DNA of 16,855 bases from UBA2336 sp964538575 (GCA_964538575.1 CAZIGG010000067.1:1-16855); one strand, 5' to 3'; numbered from the stretch's first letter, positions 9,195-15,337 are shown. Notes: generated from the letters alone by a model not told the origin. Numbers and translations are program-made.

Positions 9195-9202
9195 TATCTT
9201 TG
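9195..9202 (+). promoter_or_regulatory. Bacteroidetes -7 promoter element (TATCTTTG)
   Basis: TATCTTTG matches the Bacteroidetes -7 consensus TAnnTTTG exactly. It ends 9 bases before the ATG at 9212, so the transcript would have a very short leader or none. The -33 element is weak: position 9172-9175 reads TTCG at the usual 19-base spacing. The placement shows that the in-frame TTG at 9200 is part of the promoter and not a start codon. Confidence 0.6.
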
Positions 9203-9211
9203 AAGATTAGT

Positions 9212-9967
9212 ATGAACGGAACAGCGTTAAAGAACAAAAAAATTGCGCAGCTCGTAGACGAGAACTACGTGCATGCCTATGTGCTGTACTATTTCGGTAT
9301 CAGGTTTGACGAATTTCCGGAAGATACCCTGGAGCAAACCTGTAAACGGAAAGGGTTGAAAGTTGAGCAGGTAGTCCGGGAGCTTGAAAACCCCACACAT
9401 TTAAAAGAGGCCGATCTCCCGCTGATCTCATACCCGATTGATCTGATCATCGAATACCTCAAGCATTCGCATTTTTTGTTCATCAAGCACAAGCTGCCCT
9501 ACATCGCAAAGCTTGTCGATTCTTTCAAAGCTGAGCATGATGAGTATAACGCAGTAGAGCGCGACCTGAAAATAGTGTTTCCGTTGTTTGTGGAAGATTT
9601 TATCGAACATATCTACGAAGAGGAAGATACATTGTTCCGGTACATCAAGGCGCTTGACCGTGCTTCGAAAGGAAACTTCATACCCACAAAGCTCTTTTAC
9701 CTGATTGAAAAACATTCGGTGCAAAAGTTTGCGATGGAGCATGAAGTGCATGACGATGAAATGGAAGGGATTCGCAGGATAACCAAAGATTATGAGGTTA
9801 ATGTGAATTCACCGCTGCACGTAAAAGTAATTTACAACGAGCTCAAGGAATTTGAAAAAAGCCTGATCACGCACGCACGTATCGAAAATGAAATTCTCTT
9901 TCCGAAAGCGATGGCGCTTGAGGCGCGGGTAAAACAGTCATTTTTTGAGAGGACGAAACTCAATTGA
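9212..9967 (+). CDS. Hemerythrin-domain protein, Ric/ScdA/YtfE-like, with a degenerate DUF542 domain
   Basis: A 251-residue, probably cytoplasmic protein. Residues about 15-60 (HAYVLYYFGIRF ... EQTCKRKGLKVEQVVREL) follow the DUF542 (ScdA_N) pattern, but the CCGG motif that usually follows GI.F is missing; the only Cys is residue 44. Residues about 80-240 form a hemerythrin-like four-helix bundle with candidate di-iron ligands in HSHFLFIKH (85-93), IEHIYEEEDTLF (His133, Glu137), HEVHDDE (177-183) and HARIENEILFP (His221, Glu225). Relatives repair iron-sulfur clusters damaged by nitric oxide or oxidants. Because the Cys pair is lost, a sensing or iron/oxygen-binding role is equally possible. 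I chose ATG 9212 over the in-frame TTG at 9200, which lies inside the promoter. It is divergent from the S41 peptidase gene, with about 160 bp between them. Confidence 0.85.
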   Translation: MNGTALKNKKIAQLVDENYVHAYVLYYFGIRFDEFPEDTLEQTCKRKGLKVEQVVRELENPTHLKEADLPLISYPIDLIIEYLKHSHFLFIKHKLPYIAKLVDSFKAEHDEYNAVERDLKIVFPLFVEDFIEHIYEEEDTLFRYIKALDRASKGNFIPTKLFYLIEKHSVQKFAMEHEVHDDEMEGIRRITKDYEVNVNSPLHVKVIYNELKEFEKSLITHARIENEILFPKAMALEARVKQSFFERTKLN

Positions 9968-9978
9968 TCTTGTTGCGG

Positions 9979-10067
9979 CTTAGGCTTCAAGCTACAAGCC
10001 TCGAGCCTCAGGCTTATTATTTACTCAAAAAAGCTTGCAGCTTGTAGCTTGAAGTTTGCAGCCTACG
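9979..10067. repeat. Palindromic heptad-repeat element between the hemerythrin gene and ruvX
   Basis: Two 35-bp blocks, each exactly five 7-base units, face each other across a 19-base AT-rich spacer (10014-10032). The right block (10033-10067) reads in units GCTTGCA, GCTTGTA, GCTTGAA, GTTTGCA, GCCTACG. The left block (9979-10013), read on the - strand, gives GCCTGAG, GCTCGAG, GCTTGTA, GCTTGAA, GCCTAAG. Two adjacent units (GCTTGTA, GCTTGAA) are identical in both, making a 15-of-16 inverted repeat at 9984-9999 and 10040-10055. The element fills the gap between the two genes and would be transcribed ahead of ruvX. It has no T-run after the stem, so it is not a standard terminator. Confidence 0.85.
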
Positions 10068-10077
10068 CGAAAGCAAC

Positions 10078-10488
10078 TTGGGACGAATTCTCGCCATTGA
10101 CTACGGAAAAAAACGAACCGGCCTTGCCGTTACTGATTCGATGCGCATTATTGCCACTGCGCTCGAAACGGTGGAGACCTCATCGCTGCTTACCTACCTG
10201 AAAACATACACACAAAAAGAAACAGTCGATGAGTTTGTAATCGGTATGCCGAAGACATTGAGAAATGAGGATTCTGAAACCGCTCCCCTCGTACGAAAAT
10301 TTATTATTGAGCTGCAAAGCACTTTCCCCGGCAAGCCTGTACACGAAACAGACGAGCGTTTTACCACCTCCATGGCTCAACAAGCCATGATCACCGGGGG
10401 CATGAAAAAGAAAGACCGGCAGGTAAAGGGTAATGTTGATAAAATAAGTGCAGTAATTATATTACAATCGTTTATGGAGGGCAGGTAA
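10078..10488 (+). CDS. ruvX: Putative pre-16S rRNA nuclease / Holliday junction resolvase-like protein YqgF
   Basis: A 136-residue protein of the RNase H-like fold, the usual family size. It opens MGRILAIDYGKKRTGLAVTD with catalytic Asp8; IGMPKTL (55-61), DERFTT with Glu93 and VDKISAVIILQSFM with Asp121 complete the expected acidic set. In Escherichia coli the homologue (YqgF) processes the 5' end of pre-16S rRNA; the family was first described as a Holliday junction resolvase. The start is the TTG at 10078: the family signature begins at once after it and no in-frame ATG lies nearby upstream. The start is 10 bases after a heptad-repeat palindrome. The stop codon (10486-10488) directly touches the stop of the opposite-strand gene. 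Confidence 0.92.
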   Translation: MGRILAIDYGKKRTGLAVTDSMRIIATALETVETSSLLTYLKTYTQKETVDEFVIGMPKTLRNEDSETAPLVRKFIIELQSTFPGKPVHETDERFTTSMAQQAMITGGMKKKDRQVKGNVDKISAVIILQSFMEGR

Positions 10489-11025
10489 TTATTTAAGGGC
10501 CTCGCGTAAATCAAATACCGCATGGAACCGCAGTTCTCCGTTGCGCGACAGCATATAGCTTAATGATTTTTTATCATCACCCAGTTTCAGTGTCCATTCA
10601 TTGGTGGCAGCGGCAGGAATAAGCTTGGCAGTGTAGTCATCCGCAGGAAAGGATTGGATAAAAGCTGTTCCGTTTGCTTTTGCGTAGCCACCATACATGG
10701 TTATGCTGTCGGGAGTGCCGTCTTCATGGCGGTGATCGTGTTTTAACAATAATCCTTTTTCGTCCACCGTTACTACCCACGTGCGTGATTTATTGTTGCC
10801 AACCTGAAAAGGTATGCGCACCTCAGTTTCACTGCAGGCAGCAAAATAAATTTTAAGCGGCTCCCCTTTAAAAGGATTTTTTTCAGCTTCCGGGAAAACC
10901 ACCGTTCCCGAATACTGGTTGCCGCAAAAGGCCGAAAGATTTTTTAGGAAATCGTTATTCGCTGAATCCGTGGCCATGCTGAGCGACCCCAGGAGCATCA
11001 AAAATGAGAACGTGAATATTTGCAT
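10489..11025 (-). CDS. Secreted protein of unknown function
   Basis: I do not recognise this protein. From the ATG at 11025 it has 178 residues: a signal peptide (MQIFTFSFLMLLGSLSMA, about 1-18) and a mature part rich in beta strands, ending FHAVFDLREALK. Two cysteines (Cys34 in AFCGN and Cys64 in AACSE) could form a disulfide in the periplasm. A His-rich stretch KHDHRHEDG sits near residues 95-103. The frame stays open to an ATG at 11124, but that would place 33 residues before the signal peptide and overlap the def start and promoter, so I use 11025. It lies between ruvX and def on the opposite strand, convergent with ruvX with no spacer and divergent from def. It may have been inserted between two genes that are often neighbours in this phylum. 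Confidence 0.75.
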   Translation of the reverse strand: MQIFTFSFLMLLGSLSMATDSANNDFLKNLSAFCGNQYSGTVVFPEAEKNPFKGEPLKIYFAACSETEVRIPFQVGNNKSRTWVVTVDEKGLLLKHDHRHEDGTPDSITMYGGYAKANGTAFIQSFPADDYTAKLIPAAATNEWTLKLGDDKKSLSYMLSRNGELRFHAVFDLREALK

Positions 11026-11054
11026 TCCCAATAATAACCAGAGAGCCGTTAAAA

Positions 11055-11072
11055 ACCATTTAAAATGGGTTA
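11055..11072. promoter_or_regulatory. Imperfect palindrome between divergent genes (candidate operator)
   Basis: AACCATTT and AAATGGGTT form an inverted repeat with one extra base in the second arm. It lies midway between the secreted-protein gene (-) and def (+), covering the -33 area of the def promoter. The sequence is AT-rich, so chance is a real alternative. Confidence 0.25.
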
Positions 11073-11081
11073 AATAATCCC

Positions 11082-11089
11082 TAATTTTG
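11082..11089 (+). promoter_or_regulatory. Bacteroidetes -7 promoter element of the def operon (TAATTTTG)
   Basis: TAATTTTG fits TAnnTTTG exactly and lies 22 bases before the def ATG. At the expected 19-base distance upstream the sequence reads TTTA (11059-11062), one base from the -33 TTTG. The same octamer at the same 22-base distance precedes the nfu gene. Confidence 0.6.
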
Positions 11090-11111
11090 GGATTCAATTG
11101 TTGATACACGC

Positions 11112-11678
11112 ATGATTTATCCAATAGTAATGTACGGAGATGCTGTGCTTCGCAAAAAAGCCAGCGACATTGAGAAGGGGACCGATATGAAGCAGTTTGT
11201 GGCCGACATGTTTGAAACCATGTACGCAGCCAATGGCGTGGGTCTCGCTGCTCCGCAGATCGGAAAAGCGATCCGGCTTTTTGTGGTGGATGGTACTTCT
11301 ATGCAGGATGAAGAAGAGGGTTCTGAAGACATGACCGGGTTCAAAAAAGCATTCATCAATCCAACAATTCTAAAGGAAGCAGGCGATGAGTGGGAATTCG
11401 AAGAAGGATGCCTGAGCATTCCGAATATCCGTGAAAAAGTTTCCCGCAAGGAGGCGCTTCGCGTTCGCTATTACGATGAAGACTGGAACCTGCATGAAGA
11501 AGATTACGATGGCTTGAAAGCACGCATCATTCAGCATGAATACGATCACATCGAAGGCAAGCTGTTCATCGACTATTTGACGCCCTTGAAAAAACGCATG
11601 TTGAAAGGCAAACTGGCCGACATTAGCAAAGGTGACGTGGATACTGAATACCGCATCCTGGCTCCGTTAAAAAAGTAA
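11112..11678 (+). CDS. def: Peptide deformylase
   Basis: A 188-residue metalloenzyme that removes the formyl group from the N-terminal methionine of new proteins at the ribosome. All three family motifs are present: GVGLAAPQIG (42-51), EEGCLSIP (97-104, metal ligand Cys100) and QHEYDHIEGKLF (141-152; ligands His142 and His146, catalytic Glu143). An acidic insertion (QDEEEGSEDMTG, 65-76) between the first two motifs is typical of Bacteroidetes members. It is the first gene of a probable three-gene operon: the aminotransferase GTG begins 2 bases after the def stop, suggesting coupled translation. A TAATTTTG promoter element lies upstream. Confidence 0.97.
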   Translation: MIYPIVMYGDAVLRKKASDIEKGTDMKQFVADMFETMYAANGVGLAAPQIGKAIRLFVVDGTSMQDEEEGSEDMTGFKKAFINPTILKEAGDEWEFEEGCLSIPNIREKVSRKEALRVRYYDEDWNLHEEDYDGLKARIIQHEYDHIEGKLFIDYLTPLKKRMLKGKLADISKGDVDTEYRILAPLKK

Positions 11679-11679
11679 C

Positions 11680-12822
11680 GTGAGCATTCAATCGCGACTC
11701 CCGGAAGTAGGCACAAGCATCTTTGCCATTATGTCGAAGATGGCGCTCGAGCATGGAGCCATTAATCTTTCTCAGGGGTTTCCTGATTTTCCGGTTGATC
11801 CCAAAATTATTGACCTGATCTATGCGCGCATGCGCGAAGGGTTTAATCAATATGCGCCCATGCCGGGCGTGCCTGCCTTGCGGAATGTGATCGCTGAAGT
11901 TGTTTCCAAAACCTATAACCGGAAGACCGATCCGGAAACCGAAATAACCATTACGGCCGGGGCCACTGAAGCGCTGTTTTCCGTTATTGCCGCGTTGGTT
12001 CATTCAGGCGATGAAGTAATTGTTTTTGATCCGGCTTATGATTCCTACAATCCGGCTATCCGGCTGAATGGCGGAATTCCTGTTCATATCAATTTAACAT
12101 ATCCCGGCTTCTCGATCGATTGGGAAGAAGTTAAAGCAAGGATCACTTCGCGTACGCGGGTGATTATGATCAATACGCCACATAATCCCAGCGGAGCTGT
12201 TCTTTCCGAAAATGATCTGAAAACACTTCAGGCGCTCGCTATCAAACACGATCTGATTGTGCTGAGCGATGAAGTCTATGAACGCATCATTTTTGATAAC
12301 ATAAGGCATCAAAGCGTTTTGCATTATCCTGAACTGGCCGATAGAAGCATCGCTGTGTTTTCGTTTGGGAAAACGTTTCACGCTACGGGCTGGAAAGTAG
12401 GCTACGCAATCGCACCGGTAAAACTGACTACTGAAATCCGGAAGGCGCATCAATTCGTAACGTTCAGCGTAAATACACCTGTGCAGCTCGCGTTAGCGGA
12501 ATACATGACCGTGCCCGATCATTATCTGAATCTTGGCTCGTTTTACCAGGAAAAACGTGATTATTTCCTGAACGGGATCAAAGGCTCTTCTTTCGAACCT
12601 ATGGGATGTCACGGATCGTACTTTCAATCACTTTCGTATAAAGCCATTTCCGGTTTACCGGATATGCAGATGGCGGAAGAGCTTACCAAAAAGCATAAAG
12701 TTGCTTCCGTTCCGGTCTCGGCTTTCTACCAGGATAAAACCGATAACAAGCTATTGCGTTTCTGCTTTGCCAAGCAGGAGAAAACACTCGACCAGGCAAT
12801 CGAAATCCTTCGCAAATTCTGA
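11680..12822 (+). CDS. PLP-dependent aminotransferase, methionine aminotransferase (YbdL/MtnE-like)
   Basis: A 380-residue class I aminotransferase of fold type I. Visible family features are LSQGFPDFPVDP (30-41), the cofactor-binding ITAGATEAL (91-99), NTPHNPSG (165-172, Asn169), SDEVYE (Asp197), SFGKTFHATGWKVGY (228-242) with the PLP Schiff-base Lys231, and carboxylate-binding Arg360 in LLRFCFAK. The N-terminal and Lys-region patterns are those of the YbdL/kynurenine-aminotransferase-like group, which prefers methionine and aromatic amino acids with keto acid partners. The start is GTG 11680, one base after the def stop codon, so translation is probably coupled. The omega-amidase downstream supports a role in the last step of methionine salvage, using glutamine as amino donor. 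Aromatic or kynurenine transamination remains possible. Confidence 0.9.
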   Translation: MSIQSRLPEVGTSIFAIMSKMALEHGAINLSQGFPDFPVDPKIIDLIYARMREGFNQYAPMPGVPALRNVIAEVVSKTYNRKTDPETEITITAGATEALFSVIAALVHSGDEVIVFDPAYDSYNPAIRLNGGIPVHINLTYPGFSIDWEEVKARITSRTRVIMINTPHNPSGAVLSENDLKTLQALAIKHDLIVLSDEVYERIIFDNIRHQSVLHYPELADRSIAVFSFGKTFHATGWKVGYAIAPVKLTTEIRKAHQFVTFSVNTPVQLALAEYMTVPDHYLNLGSFYQEKRDYFLNGIKGSSFEPMGCHGSYFQSLSYKAISGLPDMQMAEELTKKHKVASVPVSAFYQDKTDNKLLRFCFAKQEKTLDQAIEILRKF

Positions 12823-12831
12823 ATCATTCCC

Positions 12832-12839
12832 TTTCTTTG
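12832..12839 (+). promoter_or_regulatory. Possible internal -7 element before the omega-amidase (TTTCTTTG)
   Basis: TTTCTTTG fits TAnnTTTG at five of six fixed positions and lies 18 bases before the ATG at 12858. No -33 match is seen. It shares the context TCCCT.TCTTTG with the better element at 9195, so a secondary promoter within the operon is possible but weak. Confidence 0.3.
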
Positions 12840-12857
12840 CAGGGAAACCACTATTCC

Positions 12858-13691
12858 ATGCGTGATTTAAAGATCACCTTATTGCAGTCTGACCTGTATT
12901 GGGAGGAAATCGATGCAAACCTGTCGGCCTTTGAGGAAAAGATCTGGCAGATCGGACAGGATACGGATGTAATCGTGCTTCCCGAAATGTTCACCACCGG
13001 CTTTACCATGAATGCCCAAAACCTCGGTGAGCACATGAACATGCGCACGTTCAGGTGGATGCGCCAGATGGCCGACCAGACCGGGGCGTTAATTCTCGGA
13101 AGTTTCGTTGCCAAAGTCCACGACAAATTTTACAACCGCTTGCTGTGGATGGAGCCGGGCGGAAACTATAAGACGTATGACAAACGCCATCTGTTCAGAA
13201 TGGCAGGGGAGCACAAAACGTATTCATCGGGCGAAAGCCTGCTGGTTGCGGAGTGGAAAGGGTGGAGGATCTGTCCGCTGATCTGTTATGATTTGCGATT
13301 TCCTGTGTGGAGCCGCAACACGTACGATGCATTGGCTAAGCGATTGAATTATGATTTACTCATTTACTTAGCCAACTGGCCGACTGCCCGCGTGGAAGCG
13401 TGGAGTTCGCTGTTGAAAGCGCGTGCAATAGAAAACCTGAGCTATGTGGTAGGCGTGAACCGTGTGGGTGTTGACGGCAACTCGATTGAGTATAACGGCA
13501 ACTCGGCCATTATCAGCCCGAAAGGTGAAGTTATCTTTTCATCGGAAGGTGCTGAGACCATTAAAACATTGGAACTGAACGCTAATTCGCTGTATGCTTT
13601 CCGCGATAAATTTCCGGCTTACTTCGATGCCGATGAATTTTCGATTGAGAATGAAGAGTTTGAGAGAGGGTTCTTGACGGGCTTAAGCTAA
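12858..13691 (+). CDS. Omega-amidase (nitrilase superfamily, YafV/MtnU-like)
   Basis: A 277-residue carbon-nitrogen hydrolase. The Glu-Lys-Cys triad is visible: Glu43 in LPEMFTTGF, Lys109 in YDKRHLF and nucleophile Cys143 in PLICYDLRFPVW. The pattern around these and the size match the YafV-type omega-amidase, which hydrolyses alpha-ketoglutaramate or alpha-ketosuccinamate left after glutamine or asparagine transamination. It follows the methionine-type aminotransferase after 35 bp, the same pairing as mtnE and mtnU in Bacillus subtilis. The amidase would pull the transamination toward methionine. I use ATG 12858; an in-frame TTG at 12837 overlaps a possible promoter octamer and would add residues before the typical family start. 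It is convergent with the next gene, leaving only 16 bp and no visible terminator. Confidence 0.92.
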   Translation: MRDLKITLLQSDLYWEEIDANLSAFEEKIWQIGQDTDVIVLPEMFTTGFTMNAQNLGEHMNMRTFRWMRQMADQTGALILGSFVAKVHDKFYNRLLWMEPGGNYKTYDKRHLFRMAGEHKTYSSGESLLVAEWKGWRICPLICYDLRFPVWSRNTYDALAKRLNYDLLIYLANWPTARVEAWSSLLKARAIENLSYVVGVNRVGVDGNSIEYNGNSAIISPKGEVIFSSEGAETIKTLELNANSLYAFRDKFPAYFDADEFSIENEEFERGFLTGLS

Positions 13692-13707
13692 TTTCCCGCT
13701 GCCGAGA

Positions 13708-14559
13708 TTACTTCTCCAGCGCCAAATCAAAATCCACCAGCACCGGTAAATGATCCGAAGGATAATACGTTCCGTCATTATCGGTGACCACCTGGTAGTT
13801 GCGGGCAGCCCATTCCTTGGTGTGAAAAATAAAATCGATGGTTTTGCAGGGCATTCCTCCAACTTTAAACCCGCAGAAGGTGCCCGCTGTGTTTCCGGCA
13901 GGCTTAGAATCAAATAACAAAAATTTATCCTGGGTATTCACCATCGTCAGGTAAGCTTCCTCTGTTGGCTCTGAATTAAAATCCCCGCTTACAATTACCG
14001 GAAGCTGAGAACCACTATCTTTTAATCCCTCGAGGTATGTTTTAATCAGCCTGGAACTGTTTTCACGGGCAACCTTCCCGATATGATCGAAATGCGTATT
14101 CACCATTAAAAATTCTTTTTTGGTGTCCCGGTCAAAAAATCTTGCAGTAGTAAATACGCGTGTAATGGCTGCATCCCAGCTTTTGCTTCCCGGTAAGTCC
14201 ATTGTTTCCGATAACCAGTATGTTTTTGTGTCGAGCAAACCAAACCTGCTGTTGCGAAACAAAATTGCGCTGTATTCACCCTGTTCTTTTCCGTCATCAC
14301 GTCCCACTCCGCAATACGAATAGTCCGGCAGATTTCTAAGCATATCCTGTAGCTGGTGATGCAGGGCCTCCTGCACGCCAATAATGTCCGGATTGTATTT
14401 TGTGATGAGCGAAACCACCTTATCCGTTCGATTGGGCCATTGGTTCACGCTGTCATAGGGCGTATCGAGCCGCAGGTTGTAGGACATTACTTTGAGCGCC
14501 TGGCTGAACGAACTGCTGATGGCCATTACGATGAGAAATAAAATGATAAAAAAGCGCAT
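13708..14559 (-). CDS. Secreted endonuclease/exonuclease/phosphatase family protein
   Basis: A 283-residue protein with an N-terminal signal peptide (RFFIILFLIVMAISSSFS, about 2-19), so it is exported to the periplasm or beyond. The EEP fold motifs are complete: MSYNLR (Asn28), IGVQEAL (metal-binding Glu64), NTHFDHIG (His156), SGDFNSEP (Asp193, Asn195), TIDFIF (Asp242) and PSDHLPV (Asp269, His270). Family members cut DNA, RNA, phosphoinositides or other phosphodiesters; this secreted Bacteroidetes type is usually of unknown substrate. Nutrient phosphate scavenging or nucleic acid breakdown are reasonable guesses. The gene appears monocistronic: the nfu terminator lies upstream, and a convergent gene lies 16 bp downstream. 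Confidence 0.92.
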   Translation of the reverse strand: MRFFIILFLIVMAISSSFSQALKVMSYNLRLDTPYDSVNQWPNRTDKVVSLITKYNPDIIGVQEALHHQLQDMLRNLPDYSYCGVGRDDGKEQGEYSAILFRNSRFGLLDTKTYWLSETMDLPGSKSWDAAITRVFTTARFFDRDTKKEFLMVNTHFDHIGKVARENSSRLIKTYLEGLKDSGSQLPVIVSGDFNSEPTEEAYLTMVNTQDKFLLFDSKPAGNTAGTFCGFKVGGMPCKTIDFIFHTKEWAARNYQVVTDNDGTYYPSDHLPVLVDFDLALEK

Positions 14560-14562
14560 GGA

Positions 14563-14570
14563 TAAAGATA
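14563..14570 (-). promoter_or_regulatory. Possible -7 element of the secreted EEP gene (TATCTTTA)
   Basis: On the - strand the bases read TATCTTTA, one base from TAnnTTTG, ending 3 bases before the ATG at 14559. If real, the transcript would be leaderless or start inside the gene. No -33 match is seen, so support is weak. Confidence 0.25.
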
Positions 14571-14612
14571 CTCAAATCCTGTCCGTTTTTCCTGTACGCT
14601 TAACGACAATAA

Positions 14613-14653
14613 AAAAGTCCTGACCCTTGTCTTCGCTCAGGATCAGGACTTTT
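14613..14653 (-). terminator. Rho-independent terminator after nfu
   Basis: The arms AAAAGTCCTGA (14613-14623) and TCAGGACTTTT (14643-14653) pair perfectly over 11 bp, and an inner CCT/AGG (14625-14627 with 14639-14641) extends the stem past one mismatch. Read on the - strand, the hairpin is followed by a run of six T, fitting termination of nfu, whose stop is 17 bases upstream. Confidence 0.88.
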
Positions 14654-14669
14654 AATGATTATTTTATTG

Positions 14670-15248
14670 TTATGCCAGTGCCTCAACCGCATTCACCTCA
14701 CCCGGCATCATGCGCTGAAACAGGTTTTCGATACCGGCCTTCAGCGTTACCATCGATGACGGACAGCCGCTGCATGAACCTTGTAACTTAACTTTTACGA
14801 TGCCATTGTTAAAAGAATGATAGGTAATGGCTCCGCCATCCTGTTCAACCGCAGGGCGGATGTACTCTTCCAAAATGGTTTTGATTTTTTTAACGGTTTC
14901 AGTTTCCTCTTCTGTTGAAACAGAATTTTCTTCCTGAACATCAATGATGAATTTTCCCATCTCCAGGAATTTCAGGATGTGGTTTTTGATCGTATTCTGA
15001 ATCTCAAGCCATTCTACATCGCCTTTTTTGGTAACCGTTACGAAATTGCTCGCATAAAAAACCCGGTCAACAAACGGGTATTCAAAAAGCTCCTGCGCCA
15101 GCGGTGCATTAGCCGCGCTTGCCGCGTCTGGAAAATCGTAGCTCAATCCTTCCGGAACCAGCATTTCATTCACCACAAATTTCAGCGAATTCGGGTTTGG
15201 GTTCGATTCCAGGTAGATATGGATGTTTTTTGAAGTAGCCTGCAGCAT
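14670..15248 (-). CDS. NifU-family iron-sulfur cluster carrier (Nfu type)
   Basis: A 192-residue protein. Residues about 8-95 are an Nfu N-terminal domain (IYLESNPNPNSLKFVVN ... PLAQELFEYPFVDRVFYASNFVTVTK). An acidic linker (EENSVSTEEETE, 106-117) leads to the NifU C-terminal domain (about 118-185) with GSCSGCPSS, where Cys159 and Cys162 would bind a [4Fe-4S] cluster between two subunits. Such proteins hand Fe-S clusters to target enzymes in the cytoplasm. It stands alone, with an exact TAnnTTTG promoter element 22 bases upstream and its own terminator. The start is the only ATG in frame before the conserved region. No suf or isc genes are in view. Confidence 0.94.
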   Translation of the reverse strand: MLQATSKNIHIYLESNPNPNSLKFVVNEMLVPEGLSYDFPDAASAANAPLAQELFEYPFVDRVFYASNFVTVTKKGDVEWLEIQNTIKNHILKFLEMGKFIIDVQEENSVSTEEETETVKKIKTILEEYIRPAVEQDGGAITYHSFNNGIVKVKLQGSCSGCPSSMVTLKAGIENLFQRMMPGEVNAVEALA

Positions 15249-15270
15249 AATTTCTTGTATAACCGAAGAA

Positions 15271-15278
15271 CAAAATTA
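15271..15278 (-). promoter_or_regulatory. Bacteroidetes -7 promoter element of nfu (TAATTTTG)
   Basis: The - strand reads TAATTTTG, an exact fit to TAnnTTTG, 22 bases before the ATG at 15248. No good -33 TTTG is seen at 17-20 bases; the nearest TTTG (15305-15308) is 26 bases away. Confidence 0.5.
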
Positions 15279-15337
15279 GGCAATTAAAGTTCGCAGACTG
15301 GCCGCAAACACTAATTTCTCATCAGTCTAAATTGCCT
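15278..15337 (-). terminator. Possible imperfect hairpin after the symporter gene
   Basis: AGGCAATT (15278-15285) pairs with AATTGCCT (15330-15337), and inside it AGACTG (15295-15300) pairs with CAGTCT (15323-15328), with an asymmetric bulge of 9 against 1 bases. On the - strand it is followed by AATTTTGTTCTT, a modest U-rich run. It may end the symporter transcript, but it also overlaps the nfu promoter. Apart from this and the promoter I see nothing in the 126-bp gap. Confidence 0.35.

Noticed and set aside
9200..9211. TTG at 9200 as start of the hemerythrin gene
   Set aside because: It lies inside the TATCTTTG promoter octamer; the ATG at 9212 is a better start.
9979..10067. Short CRISPR array
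   Set aside because: The repeat unit is 7 bases with no spacers, the two blocks face each other, and no cas gene is present.
9979..10067. Rho-independent terminator of the hemerythrin gene
   Set aside because: The stem is not followed by a T-run on either strand, and the heptad phase is not a terminator feature.
11026..11124. Extension of the secreted protein gene to an ATG at 11124
   Set aside because: It would put 33 residues before a clear signal peptide and overlap the def start and promoter.
11623..12453. Two open frames antisense to the aminotransferase
   Set aside because: They are fully covered by a well-supported gene and their translations show no recognisable domain.
13692..13707. 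Terminator between the omega-amidase and the EEP gene
   Set aside because: Only 16 bases separate the two stops and no inverted repeat with a T-run is visible.
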